Counted from the stretch's first letter, positions 25,895-35,165 are shown. The stretch: 64,000 bases of DNA from Pseudomonadota bacterium (GCA_023423895.1 JAFAER010000097.1:31591-95590), one strand, 5' to 3'. Notes: generated from the sequence alone by a model not told the origin. Numbers and translations: made by a program.

Positions 25895-27007
25895 ATGGCC
25901 ACGACCGCGGACGAGCTTCGTGAGCGCCTGCAGCAGCGGATCGAGGAAGAACAGCTCGCCGACCCACGACTGAAGACCCTCGAGGCCTGGGTGCTCGGCC
26001 TTCCCGACGAGGAGGTCGCCGAGGCGATCGAGCTCGTCATGGTCGGCCTCGATGCGTCGCGGCGAGGCCGCCTCGCCGTCCTCCGGATCATCGATGATCA
26101 GTTTCGGCGTTCAGGCGAGTCCCTGGCCCACGCGGAGCGCGTCGCGTTCCTCCGCTGGGTCGTACGCTCGCGTGCGACGGACGGGCAGATCCGCGACACC
26201 CTGAGCGAGCTCCGAGCGGCGGACGAAACGACGCGCGAAGCCATTCTCGAGCGGCTCGCCGCGAGCGACGGCGACGCGCTCGTCTCGCTCGACAACGCGC
26301 ACCCCGTTCTCGCTCACGCGTGGCGCGCCGCGCCCGCGGATGCACGCCCGACCGCGGCGGTGCATCGCGGCGAGCCCGAGCCGTTCATCGGTGCTCGCAA
26401 CACCGTGCGCCTGGTCATCTTCTTCGCGCGCCGAGTCGAACATCTCGTCCCACGAGCGTCGAAGCCGGACTTCGATCGGCTCGTCAGCCTCGCCGAGAAG
26501 GCGGTCATCGCCGGTCGAACGGGGCCGGACCTGGGCCAGGCGATCGATCGCGCGCCGATGGACGGCCCGGTCGCGATCGCGCGGTCGGCTTGCGTCGAGG
26601 CGCGGAACGCGCTCATGCGCCCGGACATGGCGGGCGGAGCTGCGCGCCCCGCCGGCGTGAAGACGGTCGGGATCCTGCTCGAGGCAGAGGGCAAGAATGC
26701 GGTGCGCAGCTTCCTGTCCGACGTCGACGAGGAGCTTCGCCGGCTCGACGTCGTGCACGCGCTCGACCTCAGGAAGAAGACACCGACGAGCCCGATCGTC
26801 CGCGCCGTTCATCGCGGTGCGGAGAAGGAGAACGGAAAAATCGTCTTGTGGCTCGCCGAGCTGGAGAACGGGCAACTTGGCCTGCTCTCCAAGCAAGGTG
26901 TTCGCTGGGCGTGGAACGAGGGAAGCCGCGACGACATCCTCGCGACGATCCCGGATGTTCACTTCGAGCGCGCCGTGATGGCGGCGCGCGGCGGAGCCGT
27001 CAGTTGA
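25895..27007 (+). CDS. Hypothetical cytoplasmic protein
   Basis: A 370-residue soluble protein with no signal peptide or membrane segment. The first 150 residues are strongly helical and acidic (ELRERLQQRIEEEQL, EEVAEAIELVMVG); the rest is mixed and includes VKTVGILLEAEGKNAV and a C-terminal GLLSKQGVRWAWNEGS. I do not recognise a family. Codon use matches its neighbours, and the frame is long and intact, so it is probably real. Its last eight bases overlap the end of the convergent IgGFc-binding-like gene of cassette B, leaving no room for a separate terminator. Confidence 0.65.
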   Translation: MATTADELRERLQQRIEEEQLADPRLKTLEAWVLGLPDEEVAEAIELVMVGLDASRRGRLAVLRIIDDQFRRSGESLAHAERVAFLRWVVRSRATDGQIRDTLSELRAADETTREAILERLAASDGDALVSLDNAHPVLAHAWRAAPADARPTAAVHRGEPEPFIGARNTVRLVIFFARRVEHLVPRASKPDFDRLVSLAEKAVIAGRTGPDLGQAIDRAPMDGPVAIARSACVEARNALMRPDMAGGAARPAGVKTVGILLEAEGKNAVRSFLSDVDEELRRLDVVHALDLRKKTPTSPIVRAVHRGAEKENGKIVLWLAELENGQLGLLSKQGVRWAWNEGSRDDILATIPDVHFERAVMAARGGAVS

Positions 27008-28790
27008 CGACGGGGACGCGGACCTCGTTCAGCGGCTTCGCCGCCATGCCCGCGACGTAGCCGTAGCTCGCGTAGTCGTCGAAGCCCCACACCGTCAGGC
27101 CGAACGGAGCGTCGCTGAAGGCGCGGTGGGCGCCGTTCGCGCATTCACCGACGGGCTGGCCGCGGAACACGAGGTCGACGCGCGCCATCTCGTAGTCGCT
27201 CGAGCCGACCTTCTGCCAGCCGGTGACGGTGCCGAGGCAGTCGAGCGTGACGTCCTTGCCTCCGCCGTTCGCGGTGGAGCGGACGAAGACGAGGTTCGTG
27301 TTCCCGAACGTGGGATCGGTCAGGAAGACGTAGTTCGAGATGAACTGATCGAGCGGCGGGACATTGACCCATTCGGGATCGCCGTGGCCGGACGTGGCGC
27401 CGCTCGCGTTCAGGCGATAGGGCGCGAGGTCCCCGGCGGTCATGTAGCTGCCGACGTAGACCGGGTGTGCCTTGTCCTGCGTGCGGATGACGAAGGGCCC
27501 TGGTGCGTTGAACTCGATCGTCTGGCCCCGCCCGATCGTCTTCGGCGCGTTCGGCACCTCGGGGTCGTAGCGGAGCTCCGTTCCGTCGACGACGCCGACG
27601 ATGCGCCAGGGGACGATCTCCAGGTTCGTGTCGTTCGTCGAGCGGCGGTCGCGGTAGCGCGTCGCCACGTAGGCGTCGCCCATCTGGCTGATCGGCGGGA
27701 CTGCCTGGTGGAGCGAGTCGCACGCGTCCTTGCCGAACGGGATGTCGGCGCACGAGTTGCCGCCGAGGAGCCCGATCGGGCGGTCCGATTCGACGAACGT
27801 CCCGTTCACCTCGTCGCGCTGCGAGAACTGCACGACCTCACCGCGCGCCAGCTTGGTCTTGTAGACCACGCCCGGGGGTGCGTCCGGCAGGTTCGGTCCT
27901 CCGCGCAAGGTCACCGAAGGAAGGAGGCTGACCGTCGTGTCGTCCTCGGCGGCGACGATCTGCATGTACGGGAAGAAGCCGCCGTTGAGCATGTCCGGGC
28001 TCGCCCCGTACCCGTCGATCGCGACGTAGTTCTTTCCCCATGCCGAGACGGGCAAGAGCAGCGACGCGCTCGGGAAAAACGTCGCGGCGCCGCCGTACGG
28101 ATAGATGTCGTACGCGATGACGGGCGCGGACGTCTCGAGGTGGAACGCCTTTCCGCGACCGCCGTTCGGGACCCACGCCTCTTCCACGATCGCGGCGCCG
28201 ACCTCGTCGGGACACGGCGTTCCGGTCCAATCCTTGGGGCGACCGGACACCGGCTTGCGCGAGGAGAGAAAGGCGATCGCGATCTCGTTGGGCGGGAGCT
28301 TGCCGTCGGGGAGGAGCTCGTACGCGATGCTCCCTCCGGAGCCGCGGGGCCGTCGGATGTAGCTCGTCGAGATCTTGCGGTCGCCCCACGAGAGCGCGAC
28401 GTCGACCGGCGCGTTCCACACGTTGGCGATCATCACCGCGTAGCAGGAGCCTTGCGAGATGACGACGTCGCTGGGGACCGTCGCGAAGTACTCGCAGCCG
28501 ATCGTGCTCTGCTGCGCGAGCGCGGCCTCGCACGCGGGGACGCAGGCGCCCTTCAGGCATCCGAGGCCGGGCGAACACGCCGTCGCCTTGCCGTTGCAGT
28601 CGACCGTGGAGAGCAGATCGGTCGAGCACGTCGGCGGCTCGTTGCACGAAGGCGGCTCGAACGTCGTCGGGCCGGGCTCCGGAGCGGGGGTGAAGCCGGA
28701 GTTGCGTTCGCCGGTCGTGCCGCAGCCGGCGGCGAGAGCGGGCACCAGCGCGAACGGAGCGAGGAAGAGGAGGACGCGGGGCCGGATCAC
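27000..28790 (-). CDS. IgGFc-binding-like surface lipoprotein, cassette B
   Basis: A 596-residue lipoprotein (lipobox LAAGC, C23), last in cassette B and the counterpart of 15790-17547. A Cys-rich segment (CNEPPTC, GLGCLKGACVPAC) precedes the IgGFc-binding-like domain, with AAEDDTTVSLLP, PFVIRTQDKAHPVYVGSY, YVFLTDPTFGNTNLVFVR and a closing LTVWGFDDYASYGY. Landmarks align one for one with the cassette A protein, but the sequences differ widely, so the duplication is old. It starts with GTG overlapping the RCC1 stop and overlaps the convergent gene by eight bases at its end. A surface adhesion role is inferred. Confidence 0.82.
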   Translation of the reverse strand: MIRPRVLLFLAPFALVPALAAGCGTTGERNSGFTPAPEPGPTTFEPPSCNEPPTCSTDLLSTVDCNGKATACSPGLGCLKGACVPACEAALAQQSTIGCEYFATVPSDVVISQGSCYAVMIANVWNAPVDVALSWGDRKISTSYIRRPRGSGGSIAYELLPDGKLPPNEIAIAFLSSRKPVSGRPKDWTGTPCPDEVGAAIVEEAWVPNGGRGKAFHLETSAPVIAYDIYPYGGAATFFPSASLLLPVSAWGKNYVAIDGYGASPDMLNGGFFPYMQIVAAEDDTTVSLLPSVTLRGGPNLPDAPPGVVYKTKLARGEVVQFSQRDEVNGTFVESDRPIGLLGGNSCADIPFGKDACDSLHQAVPPISQMGDAYVATRYRDRRSTNDTNLEIVPWRIVGVVDGTELRYDPEVPNAPKTIGRGQTIEFNAPGPFVIRTQDKAHPVYVGSYMTAGDLAPYRLNASGATSGHGDPEWVNVPPLDQFISNYVFLTDPTFGNTNLVFVRSTANGGGKDVTLDCLGTVTGWQKVGSSDYEMARVDLVFRGQPVGECANGAHRAFSDAPFGLTVWGFDDYASYGYVAGMAAKPLNEVRVPVVN

Positions 28791-30109
28791 GGCGTGAACC
28801 TCACGGCAGTGGGGGTGGTGTGCAGGGTGAAGTCGCCGGTCCCGAGCTGACCGCGGCTGTTGAGACCCCAGCAGTAAGCGGCACCGTCGACGAGCACGGT
28901 GCATGCGTGGAACGCGCTGGTGACGACGCGCGCCGGCGCCTTGTCGGGGAGCCCCGTGACCTTCTCCGGGATGATCTGGACGGCGTCGAAGTCGCCCGTG
29001 CCGAGCTGGCCGTAGACGTTGCTGCCGAGGCAGCGGACGCTCTCGTCGGACAGAACGGCGCAGAACTGGGCGCTCGGTCCGATCGAGAGGTGCTGCACCT
29101 TCGCGCTCGTCGCGAACGAGACGGGTTCGGGGGTCACGGAGCCTCGCAGATCGATGAGCACGCCCCATCGGAACGCGCCTCCTCCGCCGGAGGCCGCGGC
29201 CGTTTCGCTCCAGCCGGCGAGGAACCCGGCCTTCTCGGGGTAGGGGAGCGGTCCGGGCGCCCCGAAGTCGAGCGAGATCTCGCGGCCGAGCATGTTCGTC
29301 TTCTGTGTCCCCGGTCGGCTGCGGCGTCCCCACGACAGGAGCGTGCCGTCCTCGGTGAGGGCGACCATGGCCGTGCTGCCGGCGGCGATCGACGTGATCT
29401 GCTTGCCGCCGAGATCGATCTTCGTCGGGGGTTGGACGGTATCGCCCGCATCGAGAAGCGACGGGAAACGTCCGGCCGTGTTGCGCCCCCAGCACATGAT
29501 GTCGCCGCTCTCGCTCGCCAGCGCGGCGCACGCGATGCCGTCTCCCATGAATGCGGCGCGCGCCTTCGGCAGGCCGGCGATCGTGCGCGGCACGTCCGAG
29601 AACGTGGCGGACTCGTCGGGCCCGAGCTGTCCGGCCTCGTTGTCGCCCCAGCATGCGACCGTGCCGTCTTCCGTCGTCGCGCAGTAGCCGTTGGGGCCGC
29701 CGGAGAGCTGCGTGACCTTGGACAGGTTCGCGACCGGCGCCGGGGCGCTGTCGACGTCGGCTTCGATCGGACCTCGGCCGAGCTGCCCACGGTCGTTCGT
29801 TCCCCAGCAGCGCACCGTGCCGTCCGCGAGCAGGGCGCACGTCGAGCGTTCGGCGGTCGCGAGCTCGACGACGCATGGCGTGACGGCGCACTGGATCTTC
29901 GGCGGCGGGAGATCGACGACCTCGGCGTCGCGAGGCCCGCCGTCGGGCGCGGGTCCAGTCTCCGGCTGCGCCGCGTCGGTCGACGCCTCCTCCCCGCCGT
30001 CCTGCTCGACGATGGGCTGCACGTCGTCGTCGCTGCAGGCGACGAGCGCTGCCGGGAAGATCGCGGCGATCGCGGTCAGCGTGCCGAGCGCTGCACGATG
30101 AAGCCTCAT
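28787..30109 (-). CDS. RCC1-repeat lipoprotein, cassette B
   Basis: A 440-residue lipoprotein (lipobox LVAC, C25) with an Asp/Glu/Pro spacer and RCC1-type repeats. CALLADGTVRCWGTNDRGQL, CATTEDGTVACWG and CTVLVDGAAYCWGLNSRG show the repeat signature. It is the counterpart of 14372-15793, with the same order of spacer, CAVTPCVVEL opening and propeller. ATG 30109 overlaps the previous stop as ATGA, and the next gene starts with GTG inside its stop. It is predicted to be a secreted propeller for protein contact with no catalytic role. Confidence 0.85.
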   Translation of the reverse strand: MRLHRAALGTLTAIAAIFPAALVACSDDDVQPIVEQDGGEEASTDAAQPETGPAPDGGPRDAEVVDLPPPKIQCAVTPCVVELATAERSTCALLADGTVRCWGTNDRGQLGRGPIEADVDSAPAPVANLSKVTQLSGGPNGYCATTEDGTVACWGDNEAGQLGPDESATFSDVPRTIAGLPKARAAFMGDGIACAALASESGDIMCWGRNTAGRFPSLLDAGDTVQPPTKIDLGGKQITSIAAGSTAMVALTEDGTLLSWGRRSRPGTQKTNMLGREISLDFGAPGPLPYPEKAGFLAGWSETAAASGGGGAFRWGVLIDLRGSVTPEPVSFATSAKVQHLSIGPSAQFCAVLSDESVRCLGSNVYGQLGTGDFDAVQIIPEKVTGLPDKAPARVVTSAFHACTVLVDGAAYCWGLNSRGQLGTGDFTLHTTPTAVRFTP

Positions 30110-31368
30110 GGCGTTCCCTTCGGGGTGTAGTGCATGAGCACGCTCTCGCCTCCGACCCACACCTCACCGGTCGCGGGCCAGCCCGTGATGGCGGAGAGCC
30201 ACTCGATGGTCATCGGCATCCCGCGCAGCGCCGGCTTCGCGTCGCTCCAGGTCGTGCCGTCGAAGTGGAAGACGCGGCCGACGTATCCGGCTGCCCAGAT
30301 GTCGTTCGCGTTGCGTGCCCAGAGCGATCGCATGATGAACTGGGGATAGGGACTGGGAATGGAGCTCCAGACGGGCTCGCTGCCCGGCTCGCCTCCGTCC
30401 GGCGCCTCCGTCGGCAGCGCCGTGCCGCCGATGAAGTACGGCCCCGCGACCCAGAGCGCGTCGGGCGCGACCGAGACACCGGCCATCACGTCGAAGTACG
30501 GATCGGGCAAGAACGTCGTCACCCACGAGCCGTCGGGCGTCTGCCGGTCGAGGTATTTGGGCGGGGGGAACTCGAACGTGGAATTGTCCTCACCGGTGAG
30601 GATCAGCGCGCCGTCGGTCGACGCGAAGAGCCCCTTCGGTCCACGCGGGAAGCCGAACTCACCGACCGGATGCGGGACCTCTTGCTCCGTCCAGACGAGC
30701 GCCCCGGCGCCGCCGATCGTGGTCTTGTACACTCGTCCGTCCTGGTCGAGCGCGTAGGCGTCGTTCGCGTTCGTGAAGGTGACGGCGACGAGAGCGGCGA
30801 TCCCCGCGGGATGCTCCTCGATGACCTTTCCGCCCTCCACGCGCAGCACGATCGACGGTTTCGGCCACACGTCGAACGACGAGCTCTCGCCGACGGCCAT
30901 GAACGAGCCGGCGCCGTTGCTCGCGAACGCTCGCAGCGTGTAGTCGAACGGTCCCGGCTGCGTCGGGCCGAGGCCGTACACGGACGTCCACGTACCGTTC
31001 TCGTAGCGGAGGAGATGCGACGTCGTGAGGCCATCGCTGAGCGGGAACGAGTTCGTCGCCGCCAAGAGCTTCCCAGGCGCCTCCATCGCCATCCCGATCA
31101 CGCGGAAGTTCTGCACTCCGAGCGCCTGCGGGTCGGGCAGCGGGACGAGGCACCAGCCGTCTTCGTTGCACGTCGGGCTTGGTCCGGCCTCGTGGTTCAC
31201 CTGCGCGTCCGCGTCGGCGCTCGCCTCGGGGGAGAGACCTCCGTCGGAACCTGGAGCCGGCACGCTCGCGTCGTCGTCGTCGACCGGAGGTTGCTCGGGG
31301 TTCGAATCGGCGCACGCCGCGGCGGCGGCGAACATGCACAAGACGATGAGGGGAAGAGCTCGCTTCAT
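30106..31368 (-). CDS. Propeller-like lipoprotein 2, cassette B
   Basis: A 420-residue lipoprotein (AAAAAC, C19) with an acidic spacer and an opening CNEDGWCLVPLPD segment that parallels the cassette A protein at 13107-14375. The body has degenerate propeller blades such as NANDAYALDQDGRVYK, LWARNANDIWAAG with VFHFDGTTW, and a closing GEVWVGGESVLMHY. Both ends overlap neighbouring genes by four bases. It has no recognised catalytic motif. A surface scaffold or ligand-binding role is inferred from the fold and the cassette. Confidence 0.77.
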   Translation of the reverse strand: MKRALPLIVLCMFAAAAACADSNPEQPPVDDDDASVPAPGSDGGLSPEASADADAQVNHEAGPSPTCNEDGWCLVPLPDPQALGVQNFRVIGMAMEAPGKLLAATNSFPLSDGLTTSHLLRYENGTWTSVYGLGPTQPGPFDYTLRAFASNGAGSFMAVGESSSFDVWPKPSIVLRVEGGKVIEEHPAGIAALVAVTFTNANDAYALDQDGRVYKTTIGGAGALVWTEQEVPHPVGEFGFPRGPKGLFASTDGALILTGEDNSTFEFPPPKYLDRQTPDGSWVTTFLPDPYFDVMAGVSVAPDALWVAGPYFIGGTALPTEAPDGGEPGSEPVWSSIPSPYPQFIMRSLWARNANDIWAAGYVGRVFHFDGTTWSDAKPALRGMPMTIEWLSAITGWPATGEVWVGGESVLMHYTPKGTP

Positions 31369-32579
31369 GGCCTGCTCGTATCGTGCGAGCGGTGGAGCAG
31401 CGTGTGCTCGCCCGCGATCCAGGTGTTGCCGTTGGCGTCGCCCCAGACGCCGTAGAGGGCGCGCTCGCGGCGCTCGGCCGGCGATGCGGACCGCTGCCAG
31501 CTCGTCCCGTCCCAGTGGAGGATGGTGCCTTCGTCGCCCACCGCCCAGGCGTCGTTCGCCGACCGAGCCCAGACGGCACGCAGATGCGCCGTCGTCGGCG
31601 AGCTCACGATCTGCCATGCGCCGTCGACGAAGTGGCGGATCGCTCCGCCTCCGCCGACGGTCCAGACGTCGGTCGTCGAGATGCCGCTGATGCCCTCGAG
31701 GGGAACGATCGCGTGCGTCTCGTCGAGGCCTCCGCTGATGAGCGGCGGCTCGGCTGGTCCGCGCGGGCGAACCGCGCGCCCGCTGTGACCAACGGCCCAG
31801 GGCTCGCCGGTTGGGTCCACCCAGAGCCCGTTCAGGCGGACGCCGAACGTGTCGTCGATCACGACGTTGTTGCACGCCCACGGAGCGCTCGTGGCGTCGC
31901 GCCAGGCGAGCTCACCTTCGACGCGCGAGAAGCGATAGATCTTCGGGCACGCGACCTGGACGTCGAACCCCCACGGCCCGGGGCAATTCTCCGTGAACGG
32001 GTAGCTCGGCTCGACGAGGGCCAGCACGTCCTCCGGACCCGTCCCCGCCATCCGGAGCACGCCGCGCGGGTCGTCCTCCGCGAAGCCGAGGCTCGACTGC
32101 GTCCAGCTCGATCCGTCCCAGTGGAAGACCGCCTGTCCGCTGTTGCCAGCCCACATGTCGCTCGGGCCGGTGCCCCAGACCGAGAACAACGCGAGGAGCG
32201 TGTCCGGACGACGGACCTGCCACTTCGATCCGTCGTAGCGGGCCGCGAAGCCTCGCGAGCCGACGACCCAGACGTTGTCGGGTCCGCTTCCCCAGATGCC
32301 GTTGAGGCCGACGTCCTCCAGGCCCTCGAGCGCGACGGAGCACCACTCGCCGACGCATTCGACGGGTGCCGCATCAGCGTCCTCCGTGCCGGCGTCGACG
32401 GGAGGCAACGTCGCGTCGTCGTGTCCGGCGTCTTCTCCAGGCGGCGTGGCGGGCTCGGCGTTTTCGGCGCACGATGCGCCTGCGACGAGCGCCACGGGCA
32501 AGGCGAGTAGCAGCGCGAGTTTGCTGGTGTGCATCCTGATGCTCATGGCGCCCATCCTGATCCCCATCCTCGTTCTCAT
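31365..32579 (-). CDS. Propeller-like lipoprotein 1, cassette B
   Basis: A 404-residue lipoprotein and counterpart of 11905-13110. The blade signature is strong: GIWGSGPDNVWVVGSRG, SVWGTGPSDMWAG with VFHWDGSSW, and AVWARSANDAWAVG with ILHWDGTSW. ATG 32579, overlapping the previous stop, is annotated; in-frame ATGs at 32567, 32555, 32546 and 32534 would shorten the N-terminus, and the one at 32534 begins the signal peptide most neatly (MHTSKLALLLALPVAL, lipobox GASC). The true start is therefore uncertain. Its stop overlaps the next gene by four bases. Confidence 0.8.
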   Translation of the reverse strand: MRTRMGIRMGAMSIRMHTSKLALLLALPVALVAGASCAENAEPATPPGEDAGHDDATLPPVDAGTEDADAAPVECVGEWCSVALEGLEDVGLNGIWGSGPDNVWVVGSRGFAARYDGSKWQVRRPDTLLALFSVWGTGPSDMWAGNSGQAVFHWDGSSWTQSSLGFAEDDPRGVLRMAGTGPEDVLALVEPSYPFTENCPGPWGFDVQVACPKIYRFSRVEGELAWRDATSAPWACNNVVIDDTFGVRLNGLWVDPTGEPWAVGHSGRAVRPRGPAEPPLISGGLDETHAIVPLEGISGISTTDVWTVGGGGAIRHFVDGAWQIVSSPTTAHLRAVWARSANDAWAVGDEGTILHWDGTSWQRSASPAERRERALYGVWGDANGNTWIAGEHTLLHRSHDTSRP

Positions 32580-33796
32580 TGGACCGGACGGTCCGGGCAA
32601 GGTGCGAGGGCGCACTGTCCGCGGATGCAGGGCTGACCGGCGGCGACGTCACATTGGATCCCGCAGCCGCCGCAGTTGTTCGGGTCGGAGTCGATCGACG
32701 TCTCGCAGCCGTTGCTCGGGTCCGCATCGCAATCGGCGACGCCCGCCTTGCACTCGATGATGCAGCGACCGTCTCGACACGCTCGCGTCGAGCTCTCCTC
32801 CGGTGGACTCGGGCAGGAGCGCCCGCAGGCCCCACAGTTGTTCGGATCGACGTCGACGAAGGCGCAGTACGGCTTCCGCTCCGGAGGAAAGCCGACCGTG
32901 GCCTCGCAGAGCTGGGCGCCCGGACCGCAGAGGCACTCGCCTTCGAAACACGTCTGGCCGGCAGCGCACTTGAACCCGCACGCCCCGCAGTTGTTCGGAT
33001 CGCTACCGATGTCGACCTCGCAGCCGTCCTTCGTCATGTTCTGGTTGCAGTCCTCCCAGAACGGTTCGCACTTGAGCGCGCCGCACTCGCTGTTCGCGCA
33101 GCCCTGGTAGGTATGCGGCGGGTTGTTGTCGCCCGTGGGACAGGCATTGCCGCACGCGTCGCAGTTCTCGTCGTCGACATCGAGCGCCTTGCACGCGAGC
33201 ATGTCGTCGTTGCTGCACACCGCGGGCCTGCATTGCGTGAGGCCCGGCTTGCACCCGCACGTGCCGAGGATGCACTCGACGCCTTCACCACACTGGATCC
33301 CGCAGCCCCCGCAGTTGTTCGGGTCGCACCGCGTGTTCGTCTCGCAGCCGTCGCCTGGCGAGCCGTTGCAGTCGGCGAAGCCCTGCATGCACGACATCGC
33401 GCACGCGCCGGAGCTGCAGCGCCAGTCGGCGTGAAGGACGATCTCGACGGTCGTGTCGTTGGCGCCCGGGCACTCGATCCCGCAGCCGCCACAGTTGTTG
33501 TTGTCGGTGTCGAGGTTCTTGTCGCACCGATACTGCGAGCTCGCGCAGGTCGCGTACGGCGCCGGGCACTCCGAGGTCGCGCAGAGCCCCGCGTCGCCGC
33601 CGGCTTCGACCGACGCATCCGCCGTCGACGGCGAAAGGGAAGGCGTCTCGGCGGGCGGCGGAACGACGTAGCCGATGCGGTCCTCGTACGTCGAGCAGCC
33701 GGCGGCCCAAGTGACGAGCGCGACGCTGCCGATCGCGAAGAGGGCGGCGAACGGCGACCGTCGCGCTGGACGGGAGAAGAAAGAGAGGAAGCTCAT
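32576..33796 (-). CDS. Cys-rich NCGxCG-repeat lipoprotein, cassette B
   Basis: A 406-residue lipoprotein (lipobox AAGC, C34) with an acidic spacer and six Cys-rich modules: NNCGGCGIEC, NNCGGCGIQC (twice), ENCDACGNAC, NNCGACGFKC and NNCGACGRSC. ADC-DGCE-type linkers alternate with them, as in the cassette A protein. ATG 33796 starts two bases after the TPR-like gene's stop, the only junction in cassette B without an overlap. The modules should be disulfide-bonded outside the cell. Ligand and partner are unknown. Confidence 0.85.
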   Translation of the reverse strand: MSFLSFFSRPARRSPFAALFAIGSVALVTWAAGCSTYEDRIGYVVPPPAETPSLSPSTADASVEAGGDAGLCATSECPAPYATCASSQYRCDKNLDTDNNNCGGCGIECPGANDTTVEIVLHADWRCSSGACAMSCMQGFADCNGSPGDGCETNTRCDPNNCGGCGIQCGEGVECILGTCGCKPGLTQCRPAVCSNDDMLACKALDVDDENCDACGNACPTGDNNPPHTYQGCANSECGALKCEPFWEDCNQNMTKDGCEVDIGSDPNNCGACGFKCAAGQTCFEGECLCGPGAQLCEATVGFPPERKPYCAFVDVDPNNCGACGRSCPSPPEESSTRACRDGRCIIECKAGVADCDADPSNGCETSIDSDPNNCGGCGIQCDVAAGQPCIRGQCALAPCPDRPVQ

Positions 33797-33798
33797 CG

Positions 33799-34629
33799 TC
33801 AGTCTCCGAGTTCGGCGAGCCGCTGGTTTGCGACCGACACGAGGGGGCTGTCGGGATGGCGTTTGCGGAAGTCTTCGAGCGCAGCGCGCTCGTGTGCGAC
33901 GCGTCCGACGGCGCGGAGCGCACGCGCCTTGCCCCAGCGAGCTTCTTCTGCGAGCGCGCCGTTCGGGTGCTTCGCGAGCGCGTGTTCGTAGCGAGCGAGG
34001 GCGGGGAGCGGCCGGTTCTGCTGCAGCTCGAGGTTCCCGAGCGCGACGTCGGCGGGATAAGCCTCGGCCGAGTCCGGCCCGAGCTCGATGACCTTCCGGT
34101 ACGTCGCGGCCGCCTCGGCCCATTGACCGCGCGCGCGAAGGCGGTTTGCTTCGTGCAGGAGGTCGGCAGGATGTTCGGCGCTCCTCACCGCGCTGACGCT
34201 CGTGCGCGGCGCAACGGGCGCGTCGGGGAGCTCGGCGATGGACGTTCCCTGCGCGGAGGCTGGCGTGACCGGCTCCTCGATTTTCGTCGTCGGCGGAGCC
34301 GGCTCGGCCGGCTCGGTGGCGGCGGCTTCGCTCGTGCTGGCGTTCGTGCTGCTCGAACGGGTCTCCTCCCGCGTGCTTGCAACGAGCGCGGCGGCGCCGA
34401 TGACGAGCGCACCGGCGAGGAGCGCGATGTTCCGCGCGCGGCTGCCCGAGCTGGAGACCTGAACACCGGACTCCGGCGCGCTCTCCGCGGCGCTCGTGCT
34501 CTTCGACGCCGTGAGGATCGCGGCAGCGACCATGCGGGCCGGCGGCTCGTCGGAGCGGCCGCTTTCGAGCAGGCGGCGCGCGTCGCCCTCCCCGAGCTCG
34601 TCGATCAATCTCTTGGGGAACTGGCTCAT
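33799..34629 (-). CDS. Membrane-anchored TPR-like protein, putative anti-sigma, cassette B
   Basis: A 276-residue protein coupled to the sigma gene by ATGA. A cytoplasmic part of about 65 residues (with PKRLIDELGEGDARRLLESG), one membrane segment at about 66-85, a Thr/Glu/Pro/Ala linker and three TPR-like helix pairs (LHEANRLRARGQWAEAAATY and following) end in HPDSPLVSVANQRLAELGD. This is the same architecture as at 10014-10751 and 43699-44622. The TPR signature is clearest here of the three. It could hold the sigma factor at the membrane, or it could help assemble the surface lipoproteins. Confidence 0.75.
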   Translation of the reverse strand: MSQFPKRLIDELGEGDARRLLESGRSDEPPARMVAAAILTASKSTSAAESAPESGVQVSSSGSRARNIALLAGALVIGAAALVASTREETRSSSTNASTSEAAATEPAEPAPPTTKIEEPVTPASAQGTSIAELPDAPVAPRTSVSAVRSAEHPADLLHEANRLRARGQWAEAAATYRKVIELGPDSAEAYPADVALGNLELQQNRPLPALARYEHALAKHPNGALAEEARWGKARALRAVGRVAHERAALEDFRKRHPDSPLVSVANQRLAELGD

Positions 34630-35165
34630 GAACGATCTCTCCGTGAATCAACGGCGCGCATGCGGACGACGGCGGCCTCGAAGTCTTCGCGCGCGCGACG
34701 AAGCCGGGACGCGACGGTCCCGGCGGCAAGCCCCAGGTGCTCGGCGATCTCGGGCCCCGTCAGCCCCTCGAGCTCGAAGAGGACGAACACCTCACGGCGC
34801 TCTTCGGGAAGCGTGGCGAGGATCGCGTCGAGGCGAGCGAGGTCTTCCTGACGCTCGGCGGCCGACTCGGGCGTGCCTTCGGCGGGGTGCTCCTCGGCGA
34901 GGAATGTCGATACGTGCTCGGTGCGCTTGCGCGAACGCGCAGCCCCGCGCGCGACGCCGATGGCGACGCAGCACGCGTAGCTTCGCAGCTCCTGGACGGG
35001 CAGGAGGCCGAGACGATCCCAGCGAGAATGAAGCTGCAGGAGGACCGACTGGAAGCAGTCGTCCACGTCGGCCGGGGGGACGCCGAACCGCCGGAGGCAT
35101 CGCCAGACCGAACCGCTCACCGCCTCGGCGCGGTCTCGGAAGGTCGAAGACGACGACTCGGACAT
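34626..35165 (-). CDS. ECF-type sigma factor, cassette B
   Basis: A 179-residue ECF sigma factor heading cassette B. Region 2 includes WRCLRRFGVPPADVDDCFQ and LRSYACCVAIGVARGAAR; region 4 includes LPEERREVFVLFELEGLTG and the recognition part GLAAGTVASRLRR. ATG 35165 is chosen because GGAGC lies just upstream; a GTG at 35207 has no ribosome binding site. Compared with the cassette A and C sigma factors, the region 2 acidic patch carries Cys instead of Ala-Thr, so promoter choice may differ. It is followed by the coupled membrane protein, its likely regulator. Confidence 0.9.
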   Translation of the reverse strand: MSESSSSTFRDRAEAVSGSVWRCLRRFGVPPADVDDCFQSVLLQLHSRWDRLGLLPVQELRSYACCVAIGVARGAARSRKRTEHVSTFLAEEHPAEGTPESAAERQEDLARLDAILATLPEERREVFVLFELEGLTGPEIAEHLGLAAGTVASRLRRAREDFEAAVVRMRAVDSRRDRS

